From Gordonia namibiensis NBRC 108229 (GTDB taxonomy: Bacteria; Actinomycetota; Actinomycetes; Mycobacteriales; Mycobacteriaceae), in assembly GCF_000298235.1 (NCBI RefSeq), contig NZ_BAHE01000032.1, positions 21,164 through 85,163 of the forward strand: a stretch of 64,000 nt of DNA, read 5' to 3'. The stretch's first letter is position 1; each line of letters starts with the position of its first letter. A program made the position numbers and the translations under genes. The notes beneath the pieces were generated by a model. That model saw nothing but the letters and a program-made list of their open reading frames with translations, was not told the DNA's origin and ran no database searches. Of this stretch, positions 9,087 through 18,094 are shown piece by piece.

Positions 9087-10505
9087 CTACACGGGCCGGA
9101 ACCCGACCTTCCGCGTCATCTCGTCGGCGGTCACCAACTCGACGTCGAGTCTGGTGCCCGGTCGGAGTTCGCCCTCGCACCCCGCGATGACCGGCGGGTC
9201 GGCGATGAAGATCTGGGCGGGCTTGCGTTCGGTGGCGGCGGACATGACGACGGCGTCGAAGCGCTCACCGACGCGGTCGCCGAGGATGACGGCCTCGGCG
9301 AGGTCGATGCTCGCGCGGTCGGCGGTGGCACCCAGCGTGTCGGCGGAGCGGAGGATCTTCGGCAGTGTCGGCAGGGCTCGAATCACCCACTCGGGTACCT
9401 CCTCACCCGCGGTGACCGCGAGGCAGACCTCGGTGGCGAACCGGTCGCCGAGTCGACGCAGCGGCGCGGTGACGTGGGCGTAGAGACCGGCGATGGCGGC
9501 GTGCTGCTTCTTGTCGTGCGGAATGGCACGCGCCTCGTCCGAGCCGTCGAGCGCGAGATAGTTGGCGCCCCGCATGAGTCCGCTCGCTGCCGACTGGATG
9601 GCGAGCGTGCTCGGCCTGTCGCCGGGCAGGCCAGCCAGGAATCGACCCACCGCCATGCCCTCGGGCCATTCGACGCCGAGCGCCATCGCGGCGGCGCGCA
9701 GATCCTCGACCGCCTCGGGATCGGCGGGCGGTAGCGTCCGCAACAGTCCGATGCCCGCGTCGGCCATGATCGTGCCCGCGCACATCCCGGCCAGCAGCGA
9801 GAGCTGGGAGTTCCACATGTCGGCCGGGGTGTGGGGTTCGAGATCGAGCCGCCAGCCCGCCTCCGTACGGAACACCTGCTGGTCCGGCAGATCGAGTTCG
9901 ACGGCCCCGCGGTCCATCGCCACGTTCTGCCGCAGCTCACCGAAAGCCGGCAGCGCCGCGATCGACGGGTGGAGGCGTCCGGCCTCGGCGTCGGCGCTGA
10001 CCCCCGCGTAGTCGAAGCGGGCCACGGATCGAATCCGCGCTCGCCGCACCCGGACGTCGGTGACCGTCCCGTCCCCCGCGACTCGGATCGTCCAGAGCAC
10101 GCACGGCCGAACCTGTTCGGGCAGAAGCGATCCGCTGCCCTCGGACAGTTCCCGCGGATGCAGCGGCACCGAACCGTCCGGGAAGTACACGGTGGTCCCG
10201 CGGCGTCGGCTCTCCTGATCGAGTGCGCCCTCGGGGATCACCAGGGCCGCGACGTCGGCGATGGCGTAGTCGACGACGAAGCCGTCACCGTCGGTGGCGA
10301 GGTGGACGGCCTGGTCGAGATCGCGCGACGTCGGCGGGTCGATGGTGACGAACGGGACGTCGGTATGGTCCTCACGCGCATCCGCGAATCGGTCGACGGC
10401 GTCGCGGGCCTCGGCGAGCGCGTCGTCGCCATAGGACTCGTCCACCCCGAGCTGATCGCGGATACCGGCGAAGTCGATGTCGGGGGCGAAGAGGAAGCGA
10501 GTCAC
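9087..10505 (-). CDS. RNB-domain exoribonuclease (RNase II/R family)
   Basis: The protein has 472 residues when read from the GTG at 10505, which gives MTRFLFAPDIDF; reading further upstream would run into the RNase P RNA gene. The catalytic RNB domain spans about residues 50-390. Its signature DPPTSRDLDQAVHL near residue 60 holds the Asp residues that bind Mg2+ for 3'-to-5' hydrolysis. MRGANYLALDG and YAHVTAPLRRLGDR match the conserved C-terminal part of the domain. There are no cold-shock or extended S1 domains as in full RNase R, so it is a compact actinobacterial type. It starts 55 nt downstream of rnpB on the same strand, so the two could share a transcript. Confidence 0.88.
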   Translation of the reverse strand: MTRFLFAPDIDFAGIRDQLGVDESYGDDALAEARDAVDRFADAREDHTDVPFVTIDPPTSRDLDQAVHLATDGDGFVVDYAIADVAALVIPEGALDQESRRRGTTVYFPDGSVPLHPRELSEGSGSLLPEQVRPCVLWTIRVAGDGTVTDVRVRRARIRSVARFDYAGVSADAEAGRLHPSIAALPAFGELRQNVAMDRGAVELDLPDQQVFRTEAGWRLDLEPHTPADMWNSQLSLLAGMCAGTIMADAGIGLLRTLPPADPEAVEDLRAAAMALGVEWPEGMAVGRFLAGLPGDRPSTLAIQSAASGLMRGANYLALDGSDEARAIPHDKKQHAAIAGLYAHVTAPLRRLGDRFATEVCLAVTAGEEVPEWVIRALPTLPKILRSADTLGATADRASIDLAEAVILGDRVGERFDAVVMSAATERKPAQIFIADPPVIAGCEGELRPGTRLDVELVTADEMTRKVGFRPV

Positions 10506-10560
10506 GTCTCGAACCCTAGCGCGCGTGAGCGCGGTCGAAACCGGAGCGCGCGGGCCGAGG

Positions 10561-10982
<422 letters not shown>

Positions 10983-10989
10983 GGAACCC

Positions 10990-10995
10990 AGGATA
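10990..10995 (-). promoter_or_regulatory. -10 element of rnpB
   Basis: On the minus strand TATCCT ends 7 nt before the inferred RNA 5' end at 10982, the right distance for a -10 hexamer. This supports the 5' boundary deduced from helix P1. I do not see a convincing -35 element. Confidence 0.55.
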
Positions 10996-11024
10996 CGGCA
11001 GGGTCGTAATTCGATGTGCAGCCG

Positions 11025-11675
11025 TCAGTGCCAGTGCGCGGCGTCGTTGACCAGACGCACAACGGAACCGCCGTCGGGGAAGAACTCGGCGATCGACACC
11101 GACGCGAGGTCGAGGTGGAGACGGAACAGCAGCTCCGGACCGACACCCAGCGCCTCACGCAACATCAGCTTGATCGGGGTGACGTGCGAGACGATCACGA
11201 CCGTCTGCCCCGGATACCGCTGCAGCAGATCGTCTTTCGTCTCTGCGACGCGCTCGGCGACCTGAGCGAAGCTCTCACCGCCCGGCGCGGGCACGGTGAT
11301 GTCCGACAGCCATTCGCGATGGATCTCCGGATGCCGTTCGGACGCTTCGAGGAAGGTCAGGCCCTCCCACTCGCCGAAGTCGTTCTCAATGAGTCCGGGA
11401 TGTTCGACGACGTCGACCCCGGTCACCGCGGCGACCTCCTCGGCGGTGGCGCGGGCGCGGCTCAGCGGTGAGGTCACAATCGCCGAGATGCCCTCCTCGC
11501 GCTGAACCCGTTGGGCCGCCGCGCGGGCCTGGCGCACCCCCTCCGCGGTCAGCGCGGGATTGCCGCGCCCGGAGTACCGGCGATCCACCGACAGCGCCGT
11601 CTGGCCGTGGCGCAGCAGGATGAACCGGGTCGGTGAACTCCGCTGCCCCTGCCAGGACGGGGACTTCTCGCCCAC
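11025..11675 (-). CDS. Histidine phosphatase family protein (RNase H-less Rv2228c homologue)
   Basis: This 216-residue protein is read from a GTG at 11675, 5 nt after the stop of the zinc-ribbon gene. The phosphatase signature LLRHGQT (about residue 20) supplies the catalytic His; IENDFGEWEG and VSHVTPIK complete the branch-1 histidine phosphatase pattern with the second catalytic His. It occupies the position of M. tuberculosis Rv2228c, which I recall as an N-terminal RNase HI domain fused to this phosphatase. Only about 16 residues precede the RHG motif here, so the RNase H part is absent. The phosphatase half is related to CobC-type alpha-ribazole phosphatases. Substrate unknown. Confidence 0.9.
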   Translation of the reverse strand: MGEKSPSWQGQRSSPTRFILLRHGQTALSVDRRYSGRGNPALTAEGVRQARAAAQRVQREEGISAIVTSPLSRARATAEEVAAVTGVDVVEHPGLIENDFGEWEGLTFLEASERHPEIHREWLSDITVPAPGGESFAQVAERVAETKDDLLQRYPGQTVVIVSHVTPIKLMLREALGVGPELLFRLHLDLASVSIAEFFPDGGSVVRLVNDAAHWH

Positions 11676-11680
11676 GGGTG

Positions 11681-12418
11681 TCAGATCCCCGATTCGGCGG
11701 TCCGCACGAGGATCGCGCCGCATTCCTCGCAGCGGATGACCTCATCGGACAATGCCGCGCTGATCGAGGCGATGGTGCCGCGGTCGAGTTCCATGCGACA
11801 GGCACCGCAGCGTCGTGCGCGCAGGAGTCCTGCGCCGATGCGACCGTTGGCCCGCTGCTTGTCATAGACGGCCAGCAGGTCGGCGTCGATCTCCGCGGCC
11901 AGCGTGTCCCGCTTCTCGTGGGCGCGCGTCAGGTCCTCTTCGATGGAGGCGAGCGACTGATCCCGGCGGACCCGGGTGTCGGCAATCTTCTCCTCGAGGT
12001 GCGAAATCGTCGCGGCGGCGCGATCGCGCTCGGCTTCGACGGCCTCCTGCTGCTCCATGAGGGTCAGCATCTCCTCCTCGAAGGCCGCGCGACGGCGTCC
12101 GAGTCCGGCGAGTTCGTGCTGCAGCTCCGACAATGCCTTGGGCGCCAACCCACCGGCGGCGAGCTGCTTGGAGTCCTTGGCCTCGCGGTTGGCCATCCCG
12201 GTCACCTCGGACTCGATGCGGCGGTATTCGCGGCCCAGGTCCTCGGCGGAGATCTCCGCGCGCACCAGATCGTCACGGGCAGCGTCGATCGCCTTCTCCT
12301 GCTCGGCGATCTCGGCGTTCTCGGGCAAGTTCTTGCGGCGATGCTCGAGTCGGTTGATCTCGGCATCGGAGTCCGCGAGATCGAGCAACAGTCGCTGCAC
12401 TCCGGCGTCGACTTTCAT
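11681..12418 (-). CDS. Coiled-coil protein with C-terminal C4 zinc ribbon (Rv2229c homologue)
   Basis: This 245-residue protein starts at the ATG at 12418 with GAGGAGG upstream. Residues 1-180 are heptad-rich and charged with almost no glycine, predicting a long antiparallel coiled coil. The C-terminal 60 residues hold two CxxC pairs (CGAC and CEEC), the zinc-ribbon pattern of this family. Such proteins are conserved across bacteria and have been proposed to bind nucleic acid or act as chaperones, but no activity is established. The gene lies between nif3 and the histidine phosphatase, as in M. tuberculosis, and probably forms one operon with them. Confidence 0.9.
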   Translation of the reverse strand: MKVDAGVQRLLLDLADSDAEINRLEHRRKNLPENAEIAEQEKAIDAARDDLVRAEISAEDLGREYRRIESEVTGMANREAKDSKQLAAGGLAPKALSELQHELAGLGRRRAAFEEEMLTLMEQQEAVEAERDRAAATISHLEEKIADTRVRRDQSLASIEEDLTRAHEKRDTLAAEIDADLLAVYDKQRANGRIGAGLLRARRCGACRMELDRGTIASISAALSDEVIRCEECGAILVRTAESGI

Positions 12419-12519
12419 TGCGGCCTCCTCTCTCTGAAGTTCTGAAGTCCCCCTACCGTACGCGGCTGGTCCCGGCGTTCCGGCGGGCGGATGGTCTTTG
12501 TCAGGAAGTCCTGCACCAC

Positions 12520-13659
12520 TCACCCGAAGCTGTGCAGCCCGAACGGGTCGGTCGGCGTGTCGTACACCACCACCGGCACGTCGCATTCGGTGCGGACCAG
12601 CTCCGCAACTTGCGCGCACCAGGGGAACTCGGTGGCCCAATGTCCGGCGTCGACGAGTGCCGGCCCGCCGTCGCGCAGACTCTCGTCGGCGGGATGGTGG
12701 CGTAGATCGCCGGTCACATAGACGTCCACGTCGAGCCCGCGCACACGCCCGAGCAGCGAGTCGCCCGCCCCACCGCAGACCGCGACCGTGCGCACCAGCG
12801 CATCCGGATCGCCGGCCGCCCGGATTCCCGACGGTGCGCCCAGTGCGCGGGCGACGACCCCGGTGAAATCACGCAGTGTCATCGGCTCGGGCAGCGAACC
12901 GACCCGGCCCAGACCCACGCCGCTGCCGAGGTCGGCGAGTTCGAAGACGTCGAATGCCGGTTCCTCGTACGGGTGGGCGTTGCGCAGCGCCCGGAGCACC
13001 GCACCGCGGATCGACCGGTTCGCGACCATCTCGACCCGCGCCTCGTCGACGTGGGTGCGGGTGCCGATCTCCCCGATCGTCGGCGATGCATCTTCCTGCG
13101 CCTCGAACTGGCCGGTGCCCACCACCGTCCACGAGCAGTCGCGGTAGTCGCCGATGGCGCCGGCGCCGGCGGCGAACATCGCCTCACTGACCTGTTCGAC
13201 GTTTCCCTCGGGCACCATCACCACCCACTTGTCCAGTGGTGCAGCCGCTTTCGGTTCGATGGGCACGGTGTCGACGACGCCGAGCAGGTCGGCGAGAGCG
13301 TCGGACACACCCGGCCGCGCACTGTCGGCGTTGGTGTGGGCCGACAACAGCGCGATGCCGTTGCGGATCAGGCGGTGCACGATGCGCCCCTTCGGGGTCT
13401 CGGCGGCCACCGACGTGACGCCGCGCATCAGCAGCGGGTGATGGGCGATCACCAGGTCCGCTTTCCCGGCGACGGCCGAGTCGACGACGGCATCGGTCAC
13501 GTCGACGCACGCCAGGACTCGACGCACCGGCTCGGAACGGTCGCCGCACACGAGCCCCACGGCGTCCCAGGACTCGGCGAGCGCCGGCGGATACGCACGC
13601 TCGACGGCGTCGACCACGTCCCCGACGGTGATCTCCTCAGACGTCGATCCGGTTCCCAT
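12520..13659 (-). CDS. Nif3-like dinuclear metal centre protein (Rv2230c homologue)
   Basis: This 379-residue protein has the Nif3/YqfO layout. The N-terminal half carries ESWDAVGLVCGD and the metal-binding HHPLLMRGV. The C-terminal half carries DAGHWATEF, which supplies the remaining His and Glu ligands. A PII/CutA-like insert (about residues 140-245, with NAHPYEEPAFDVFEL) separates the halves, typical of the longer form. Members form hexameric toroids with a two-metal site; some have been linked to GTP cyclohydrolase-like or phosphatase roles, none firmly. The start overlaps the 3' end of cobC by 23 nt, so translation may be coupled. Confidence 0.92.
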   Translation of the reverse strand: MGTGSTSEEITVGDVVDAVERAYPPALAESWDAVGLVCGDRSEPVRRVLACVDVTDAVVDSAVAGKADLVIAHHPLLMRGVTSVAAETPKGRIVHRLIRNGIALLSAHTNADSARPGVSDALADLLGVVDTVPIEPKAAAPLDKWVVMVPEGNVEQVSEAMFAAGAGAIGDYRDCSWTVVGTGQFEAQEDASPTIGEIGTRTHVDEARVEMVANRSIRGAVLRALRNAHPYEEPAFDVFELADLGSGVGLGRVGSLPEPMTLRDFTGVVARALGAPSGIRAAGDPDALVRTVAVCGGAGDSLLGRVRGLDVDVYVTGDLRHHPADESLRDGGPALVDAGHWATEFPWCAQVAELVRTECDVPVVVYDTPTDPFGLHSFG

Positions 13660-14731
13660 CCCTCATCTCCTCTCGTACCTGCTCGATGGCCGCGGTCAGC
13701 GCGCGGACCTGCTCGACCGGACGTACCGCGAGCCGCAGATGCTCGTCGCCGAGTCCGACGAAGTTGGCACAACTGCGCACCGCGAACCCGCGGTCGACAA
13801 GGCGCTTCTTCACCTCGGTGGCGCGCGGTACCTCGACGAGGACGAATGGCGCGGCCGGCTCCGCCACGACTACTAGACCGATCCGCGTCAGTTCGTCGAC
13901 CATCTCGGCGCGCTCGGCCGCGACCCGTCGGGCCTGCTCGGCGCAGTAGCGGTGTCCCTCGTCGCCGAGGCAGGCGGTCAGGGCGGCCAGCGCGGGTGTG
14001 GACAGCGCCCAGGGACGACGCCCCGCACGCAGTCGTGCGAGGATCTCCGGCGCCGCGACAAGGTATCCGGCCCGGAGCCCGGCTAGCCCGAAAGTCTTTG
14101 TCACGCTGCGGATCACGATGAGGTCCGGCCAGTCCGACGATGCCAGCGACTGCGGCTCGAGTTCATCGTCGGCCCCGAGGGTGAGGTCGGCGAAGGCCTC
14201 GTCGACGACGATGATGCGTCCCGGTCGCCGCAGCGCGTCGATCGACTCCCGCGGGTGCAGCACCGACGTCGGGTTGGTGGGGTTGCCCAGGATCACCAGG
14301 TCGGCGGTGTCGGGCACTTGCGCCCCGGACAGACGCCACGGCTCGTCGAGCGGAACCTGCGTGATGGGCACGCCCGCGGCACGCAGTGCGATCTCCGGTT
14401 CGGTGAACGACGGCTGGATCAGCGCGGCATGGCGCGCGCCGAGGCGCGGGAGCATCTCGAAACCGTCGGCCGCGCCGGACAGCAGCAGCACGTCGTCGGG
14501 CGAGCGACCGTGGGTGGCGGCGATGGCGTCGACCGCGCGCCGCTCGTCGTCGCGGCCGGGATACCGGGCCAGGTCTCCGAGACCGCGCGTGATGGCGTCG
14601 AGGACGAAAGGCGGTGGAGTGCCACGGACATTGACGGCGAAATCGATGAGCCCGGGTGCCGCGTCCTGATCGCCGTGCCGATCCGGATCGGACAGGTCGG
14701 ATGTGGATGCGACGCCAGACCCAGCTGTCAT
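13637..14731 (-). CDS. cobC: Class I/II aminotransferase, CobC/CobD-like (Rv2231c homologue)
   Basis: The protein has 364 residues from the ATG at 14731. The PLP-dependent aminotransferase fold is shown by DVLLLSGAADGFEMLP, GNPTNPTSVL, VVDEAFADL and SVTKTFGLAGLRAGY with the Schiff-base Lys. Relatives include L-threonine-O-3-phosphate decarboxylase of cobalamin synthesis and histidinol-phosphate aminotransferase. The cobalamin role is suggested by the nearby cobD gene but not proven by sequence alone. The start lies 15 nt from a divergent HAD gene, with a TANNNT hexamer 8 nt upstream, so the message is probably leaderless. Confidence 0.85.
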   Translation of the reverse strand: MTAGSGVASTSDLSDPDRHGDQDAAPGLIDFAVNVRGTPPPFVLDAITRGLGDLARYPGRDDERRAVDAIAATHGRSPDDVLLLSGAADGFEMLPRLGARHAALIQPSFTEPEIALRAAGVPITQVPLDEPWRLSGAQVPDTADLVILGNPTNPTSVLHPRESIDALRRPGRIIVVDEAFADLTLGADDELEPQSLASSDWPDLIVIRSVTKTFGLAGLRAGYLVAAPEILARLRAGRRPWALSTPALAALTACLGDEGHRYCAEQARRVAAERAEMVDELTRIGLVVVAEPAAPFVLVEVPRATEVKKRLVDRGFAVRSCANFVGLGDEHLRLAVRPVEQVRALTAAIEQVREEMRDGNRIDV

Positions 14732-14739
14732 GTCTATTG

Positions 14740-14745
14740 ACCTTA
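14740..14745 (-). promoter_or_regulatory. Candidate -10 element for cobC (leaderless)
   Basis: On the minus strand TAAGGT ends 8 nt before the cobC ATG. The whole divergent gap to the HAD gene is 15 nt, leaving no room for an untranslated leader. Confidence 0.45.
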
Positions 14746-14746
14746 C

Positions 14747-15448
14747 GTGCACGATGGACGCGTGTTGACGCCGCCAGATCCCCGCCATCCTGACACCGTG
14801 CTGCTCTTCGACCTCGACGGCACGATCACCGACAGCTTCGCGGGTATCGCCAACAGCTTCCGGCACGCCCTCGCCGCCGTCGACGCGCCCGAGCCCGATC
14901 CGCAGGTCGTCGCGGGCATCGTCGGGCCGCCGATGATCGACACCCTCAACGGCCTGGGGCTCGCCCCCGAGGTCGCGGAAGAGGCGATGCGCGCCTACCG
15001 GGAGCGCTACACCGAGATCGGCTGGCGGGAGAACGCGGTCTACGACGGGATGCCCGACGTCCTGGCCGACCTGTCGGCGTCGGGGCGCACGATGGCGGTC
15101 GCGACGTCGAAGAACCAGACCACCGCCCACCGGATCCTCGAGCACTTCGGTCTCACCGACCACTTCAAGTACATCGCCGGCGCCAGCGACGACGGCACGC
15201 GTCGCCACAAGGCCGACGTCATCGCCCACGCGGTCGCCGAACTGGGGCTTCCCGTCGACGCCGACACCGGCCACGTCACCGCGCCGGTCGTGATGATCGG
15301 CGATCGCAGTCACGACGTGCACGGCGCCGCGGCCTTCGGCATCTCAGCGATCCTGGTCAGATGGGGTTACTCTCTGCACGGGGAGGAACAGGACGCCGCT
15401 TGGACGGTTGAGTCTCCAGCCGAATTGCGCGACGTCCTGGGTATGTGA
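14747..15448 (+). CDS. ptkA: HAD-superfamily hydrolase, PtkA-like
   Basis: This 233-residue protein shows all HAD motifs. Motif I is FDLDGTITDS, with nucleophile Asp22 and acid-base Asp24. Motif II is VATSKN, motif III is the Lys in RRHKADVI, and motif IV is MIGDRSHDVHGA. It lies directly upstream of ptpA, as does M. tuberculosis PtkA (Rv2232), a HAD-type protein reported to act as a tyrosine kinase on PtpA. That activity is inferred only from position; by sequence it could equally be a phosphoglycolate-type phosphatase. The start codon is GTG with no ribosome site, 15 nt from the divergent cobC start. Confidence 0.82.
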   Translation: MHDGRVLTPPDPRHPDTVLLFDLDGTITDSFAGIANSFRHALAAVDAPEPDPQVVAGIVGPPMIDTLNGLGLAPEVAEEAMRAYRERYTEIGWRENAVYDGMPDVLADLSASGRTMAVATSKNQTTAHRILEHFGLTDHFKYIAGASDDGTRRHKADVIAHAVAELGLPVDADTGHVTAPVVMIGDRSHDVHGAAAFGISAILVRWGYSLHGEEQDAAWTVESPAELRDVLGM

Positions 15449-15501
15449 CCGGCGCCCTCGATCATCGAGCGCGCCGGCGCGTCGAGCTGAGGTAGACACC
15501 A

Positions 15502-15981
15502 GTGGCTGAAGAACTACACATCTGCTTCGTGTGCACGGGCAACATCTGCCGGTCGCCGATGGCGCAGAACATCTTCCGGAACGCTCTGGACGACGCCGGG
15601 CTGGGTGGCAAGGTACGCGTCAGCAGTTGCGGGATCACCGGCTATCACGTCGGCGAGCCGGCCGACAACCGTGCCCGCACCGAACTGCTCGCCCACGGCT
15701 ACTCCGACGCGCACGTGGCGGCGCTGCTCGGACCCGAACACTTCGACGCCGATCTCTTCCTGGCGATGGACGACGGCCACGTCCGGGAGCTCGAGCGCAA
15801 GCGGCTCGGCGACCGGACGCGACTGCTGCGGTCGTTCGACCCGTCGGTATCCGCCGGTGACCTCGCCCTGTTCGACCCCTATTACGGCAGCACCGACGAT
15901 TTCGTGGCCACCCGCGAACAGATCGAGAGCGCGGTCCCCGGCCTGATCGACTGGGTACGGATGCAGCTGGGCGTGGCCTGA
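15502..15981 (+). CDS. ptpA: Low-molecular-weight protein tyrosine phosphatase
   Basis: This 159-residue protein starts at a GTG. The P-loop CTGNICRSP with catalytic Cys11 and Arg17 lies at the N-terminus as in all LMW-PTPs. The general acid Asp is in FDPYYG near residue 127. It dephosphorylates phosphotyrosine. M. tuberculosis PtpA (Rv2234) is secreted into macrophages; no signal peptide is visible here and a signalling role in a non-pathogen is more likely. It follows the PtkA-like gene by 53 nt, presumably in one operon. Confidence 0.94.
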   Translation: MAEELHICFVCTGNICRSPMAQNIFRNALDDAGLGGKVRVSSCGITGYHVGEPADNRARTELLAHGYSDAHVAALLGPEHFDADLFLAMDDGHVRELERKRLGDRTRLLRSFDPSVSAGDLALFDPYYGSTDDFVATREQIESAVPGLIDWVRMQLGVA

Positions 15982-16003
15982 CGACCACGCCGACCGACCG
16001 GTC

Positions 16004-17008
16004 TCAGCCGACCGGCGCCACCAGGTTGTGCACAAAGCGGATCTTCTCCAGCACCGGCGCCGGGAGCACGAACGGGTAGAGGTCCGGGTGACCCATCGAC
16101 CGGTTGATCTGATTGAGCGCCCACGTCAGCGGCAGCCACTCATCGATGATGCGGTCGAAGCCCACATCGCCCGGCGGGACGCTCTCCAGCGTCGTGCCCG
16201 AGGGCGCCATCGCGAACGCGGCCGCGGTGTCCAGGGTGTCGCGGATGTGCAGGTAGTGCGCGAAGGTCTCGGCGAAGTCCTCTGCCGGGTGCATCGTGGC
16301 GTAGGCGGAGACGAAGTTCTTCCGCCACCCCTCCGGCGCACCCTCCTTGTAGTGCCGGTCGAGCGCTGCCTGATAGTCGTCGTCGGGGTTGCCGAACAGT
16401 TCTTCGAACCGCGGCCGATGATCGTCGGTGATCAGGACGAGCTGGTAGTAGTGGCCGATCTCGTGCCGGAAGTGTCCGAGGACCGTCCGGTACGGCTCGT
16501 CGAGTTCGACGCGCATCTGCTCACGGTGGACGTCGTCCCCCTCGGCGAGATCGAGGGTGATGACCCCGCTGGCGTGACCGGTGATGACGTTCTGTTGCGC
16601 GCTGGAGAGCAGGTCGAAGGCGAGGCCCGTGGTGGGATTCTCGTCACGATTCTCGATCGGCAACCCGAGCTCGGTGAGCTCGAGGACGAGACGCCGCTTG
16701 GCGGTCTCGGCCTGGCCGAACACCACCAGCGCCTCGGGATCGTTGTCGCCGGGACGGGTGCGCGTCAGCTCGCACGACCGGCAGAGCTCGGGGTTACCGG
16801 TCCACTTCACCAGCCAGTTGCATTGCGCGACCTTGTTGTTGGCACATCGCTCGAGGAGGACGCCGTCGACCTCGGCGCGACCCGTGTCGTCGAGGACCTG
16901 GATGGAGCGAGACCCGAGCCAGAACCCGAGTGGGCTCTGGCAGCTCAGACACAGACTGTTCTCGAAGGACAGACGCTGGCCGCAGTTCAGACAGATGAAG
17001 TCTCGCAT
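16004..17008 (-). CDS. Zinc-ribbon metallopeptidase of the putative zinc-binding peptidase family
   Basis: This 334-residue protein begins with a CxxC...CxxC ribbon (CLNCGQ and CLSCQS, residues 6-24), then a second cysteine group (CANNKVAQCNW and CRSCELTR). The central HFRHEIGHYYQ (about residue 180) is a zincin HExxH-like motif written HEIGH, followed by EDFAETFAHYLH downstream, which supplies the third ligand. The pattern matches a family of putative zinc-binding metallopeptidases, widespread but uncharacterised. No signal peptide is present, so it is probably cytoplasmic. It converges with ptpA and diverges from SURF1. Confidence 0.85.
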   Translation of the reverse strand: MRDFICLNCGQRLSFENSLCLSCQSPLGFWLGSRSIQVLDDTGRAEVDGVLLERCANNKVAQCNWLVKWTGNPELCRSCELTRTRPGDNDPEALVVFGQAETAKRRLVLELTELGLPIENRDENPTTGLAFDLLSSAQQNVITGHASGVITLDLAEGDDVHREQMRVELDEPYRTVLGHFRHEIGHYYQLVLITDDHRPRFEELFGNPDDDYQAALDRHYKEGAPEGWRKNFVSAYATMHPAEDFAETFAHYLHIRDTLDTAAAFAMAPSGTTLESVPPGDVGFDRIIDEWLPLTWALNQINRSMGHPDLYPFVLPAPVLEKIRFVHNLVAPVG

Positions 17009-17031
17009 TAGATCACGCTACATGCGCTGAG

Positions 17032-17037
17032 TAACCT
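17032..17037 (+). promoter_or_regulatory. Candidate -10 element for the SURF1 gene (leaderless)
   Basis: TAACCT ends 7 nt before the GTG start at 17045. No Shine-Dalgarno sequence lies between them, so transcription probably begins at the start codon. Confidence 0.4.
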
Positions 17038-17044
17038 GGGCATC

Positions 17045-18094
17045 GTGCATGTGCTGCGAACGATCCTGCGTCCCGGGTGGATTGCCCTCGGCGTCGTCGT
17101 CGTGGCGTTCGCCGTGGCCTGTTTCACCCTCCTCGCGCCGTGGCAGCTGGGTAAGAACTCCGACACCGAGCGCCGCAACGATCTGATCCGTACCGCAACC
17201 TCTCTCGAAACCGCTCCGCTGGCCGAGGTGGCGCCCTCGTCGACCTTCGACCCGTCGACCGAGTGGCGCGAGGTCGAGGTGACCGGTCGCTACCTGGAGG
17301 ACCGGCAGGCATTGGTGCGGCTGCGCAACATCCAGGAACGCCCCGCCGTGGTCGTCCTGACGCCGTTCGCGGTGACCGGTTCGGATCGCGTGCTCCTCAT
17401 CAACCGCGGTTTCGTCCGCCCGGTGGAGGGCGGGGTCCCCGACGTCCCGGCACCGCCGGCCGGCGAGCAGACCATCGACGGACGGATTCGAGCGGCGGAA
17501 AGCGTCAGCGCCGACCGCGGCTCCCTCTCCGACAACGGAGTACTCACGGTCCCGTCGATCAACCCGGGTCTGGTCGGAACAGCGACCGGTACGTCGATGG
17601 ACGACTTCTACCTACAGCTGTCTCCGGACCAGCCGGGCTCCCTGGGTGAGATCCCGCTCCCCCAGCTCGACACCGGCCCCTACCTCTCGTACGGGCTGCA
17701 GTGGCTCGCCTTCGGGATCATGGCGCCGCTCGGCGTCCTGTACTTCCTGATCGCCGAGATCCGCTCACGCCGGCGCGCGGCCGCCGCGCGGGCCGCCACC
17801 GCAGCGGAGGCCACTGCCGAAACCGGTGAGGTCGCCGACTCGGACACCGCTCGTCCCGCGGGCACGGCACCTGATCCGCAGCCGGGTAGCGCCGCCTCCC
17901 GCGCCGAACGTCGTCGCCAGATGCGCGAAGAGTTGCGCGCCGCGAGCGGCACCACGGTGGTCCACAACGTCGGACGCATCGGCCACGGGCCCGTCGCCGA
18001 GGACACGGTCGGCGATGTCCGCGACGCGACGCCCGACCCCCGCAGGCAGGACGGTGACGTGCGGGACAAGCTCAGCCGGCGCTACGGCGGCTGA
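17045..18094 (+). CDS. SURF1 family cytochrome oxidase biogenesis protein
   Basis: This 349-residue protein has two membrane segments, residues 12-34 and about 215-240, enclosing an external domain, the standard SURF1 layout. Family motifs are LAPWQLGKN near residue 36, EVTGRYL, INRGFVRP and a C-terminal QWLAFGIMAPLGVLYF helix. The last 110 residues are a hydrophilic, probably cytoplasmic, tail rich in Ala and Arg. SURF1 assists haem insertion or assembly of cytochrome c oxidase subunit I. It corresponds to Rv2235, and its end overlaps the convergent cobD gene by 23 nt. Confidence 0.92.
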   Translation: MHVLRTILRPGWIALGVVVVAFAVACFTLLAPWQLGKNSDTERRNDLIRTATSLETAPLAEVAPSSTFDPSTEWREVEVTGRYLEDRQALVRLRNIQERPAVVVLTPFAVTGSDRVLLINRGFVRPVEGGVPDVPAPPAGEQTIDGRIRAAESVSADRGSLSDNGVLTVPSINPGLVGTATGTSMDDFYLQLSPDQPGSLGEIPLPQLDTGPYLSYGLQWLAFGIMAPLGVLYFLIAEIRSRRRAAAARAATAAEATAETGEVADSDTARPAGTAPDPQPGSAASRAERRRQMREELRAASGTTVVHNVGRIGHGPVAEDTVGDVRDATPDPRRQDGDVRDKLSRRYGG

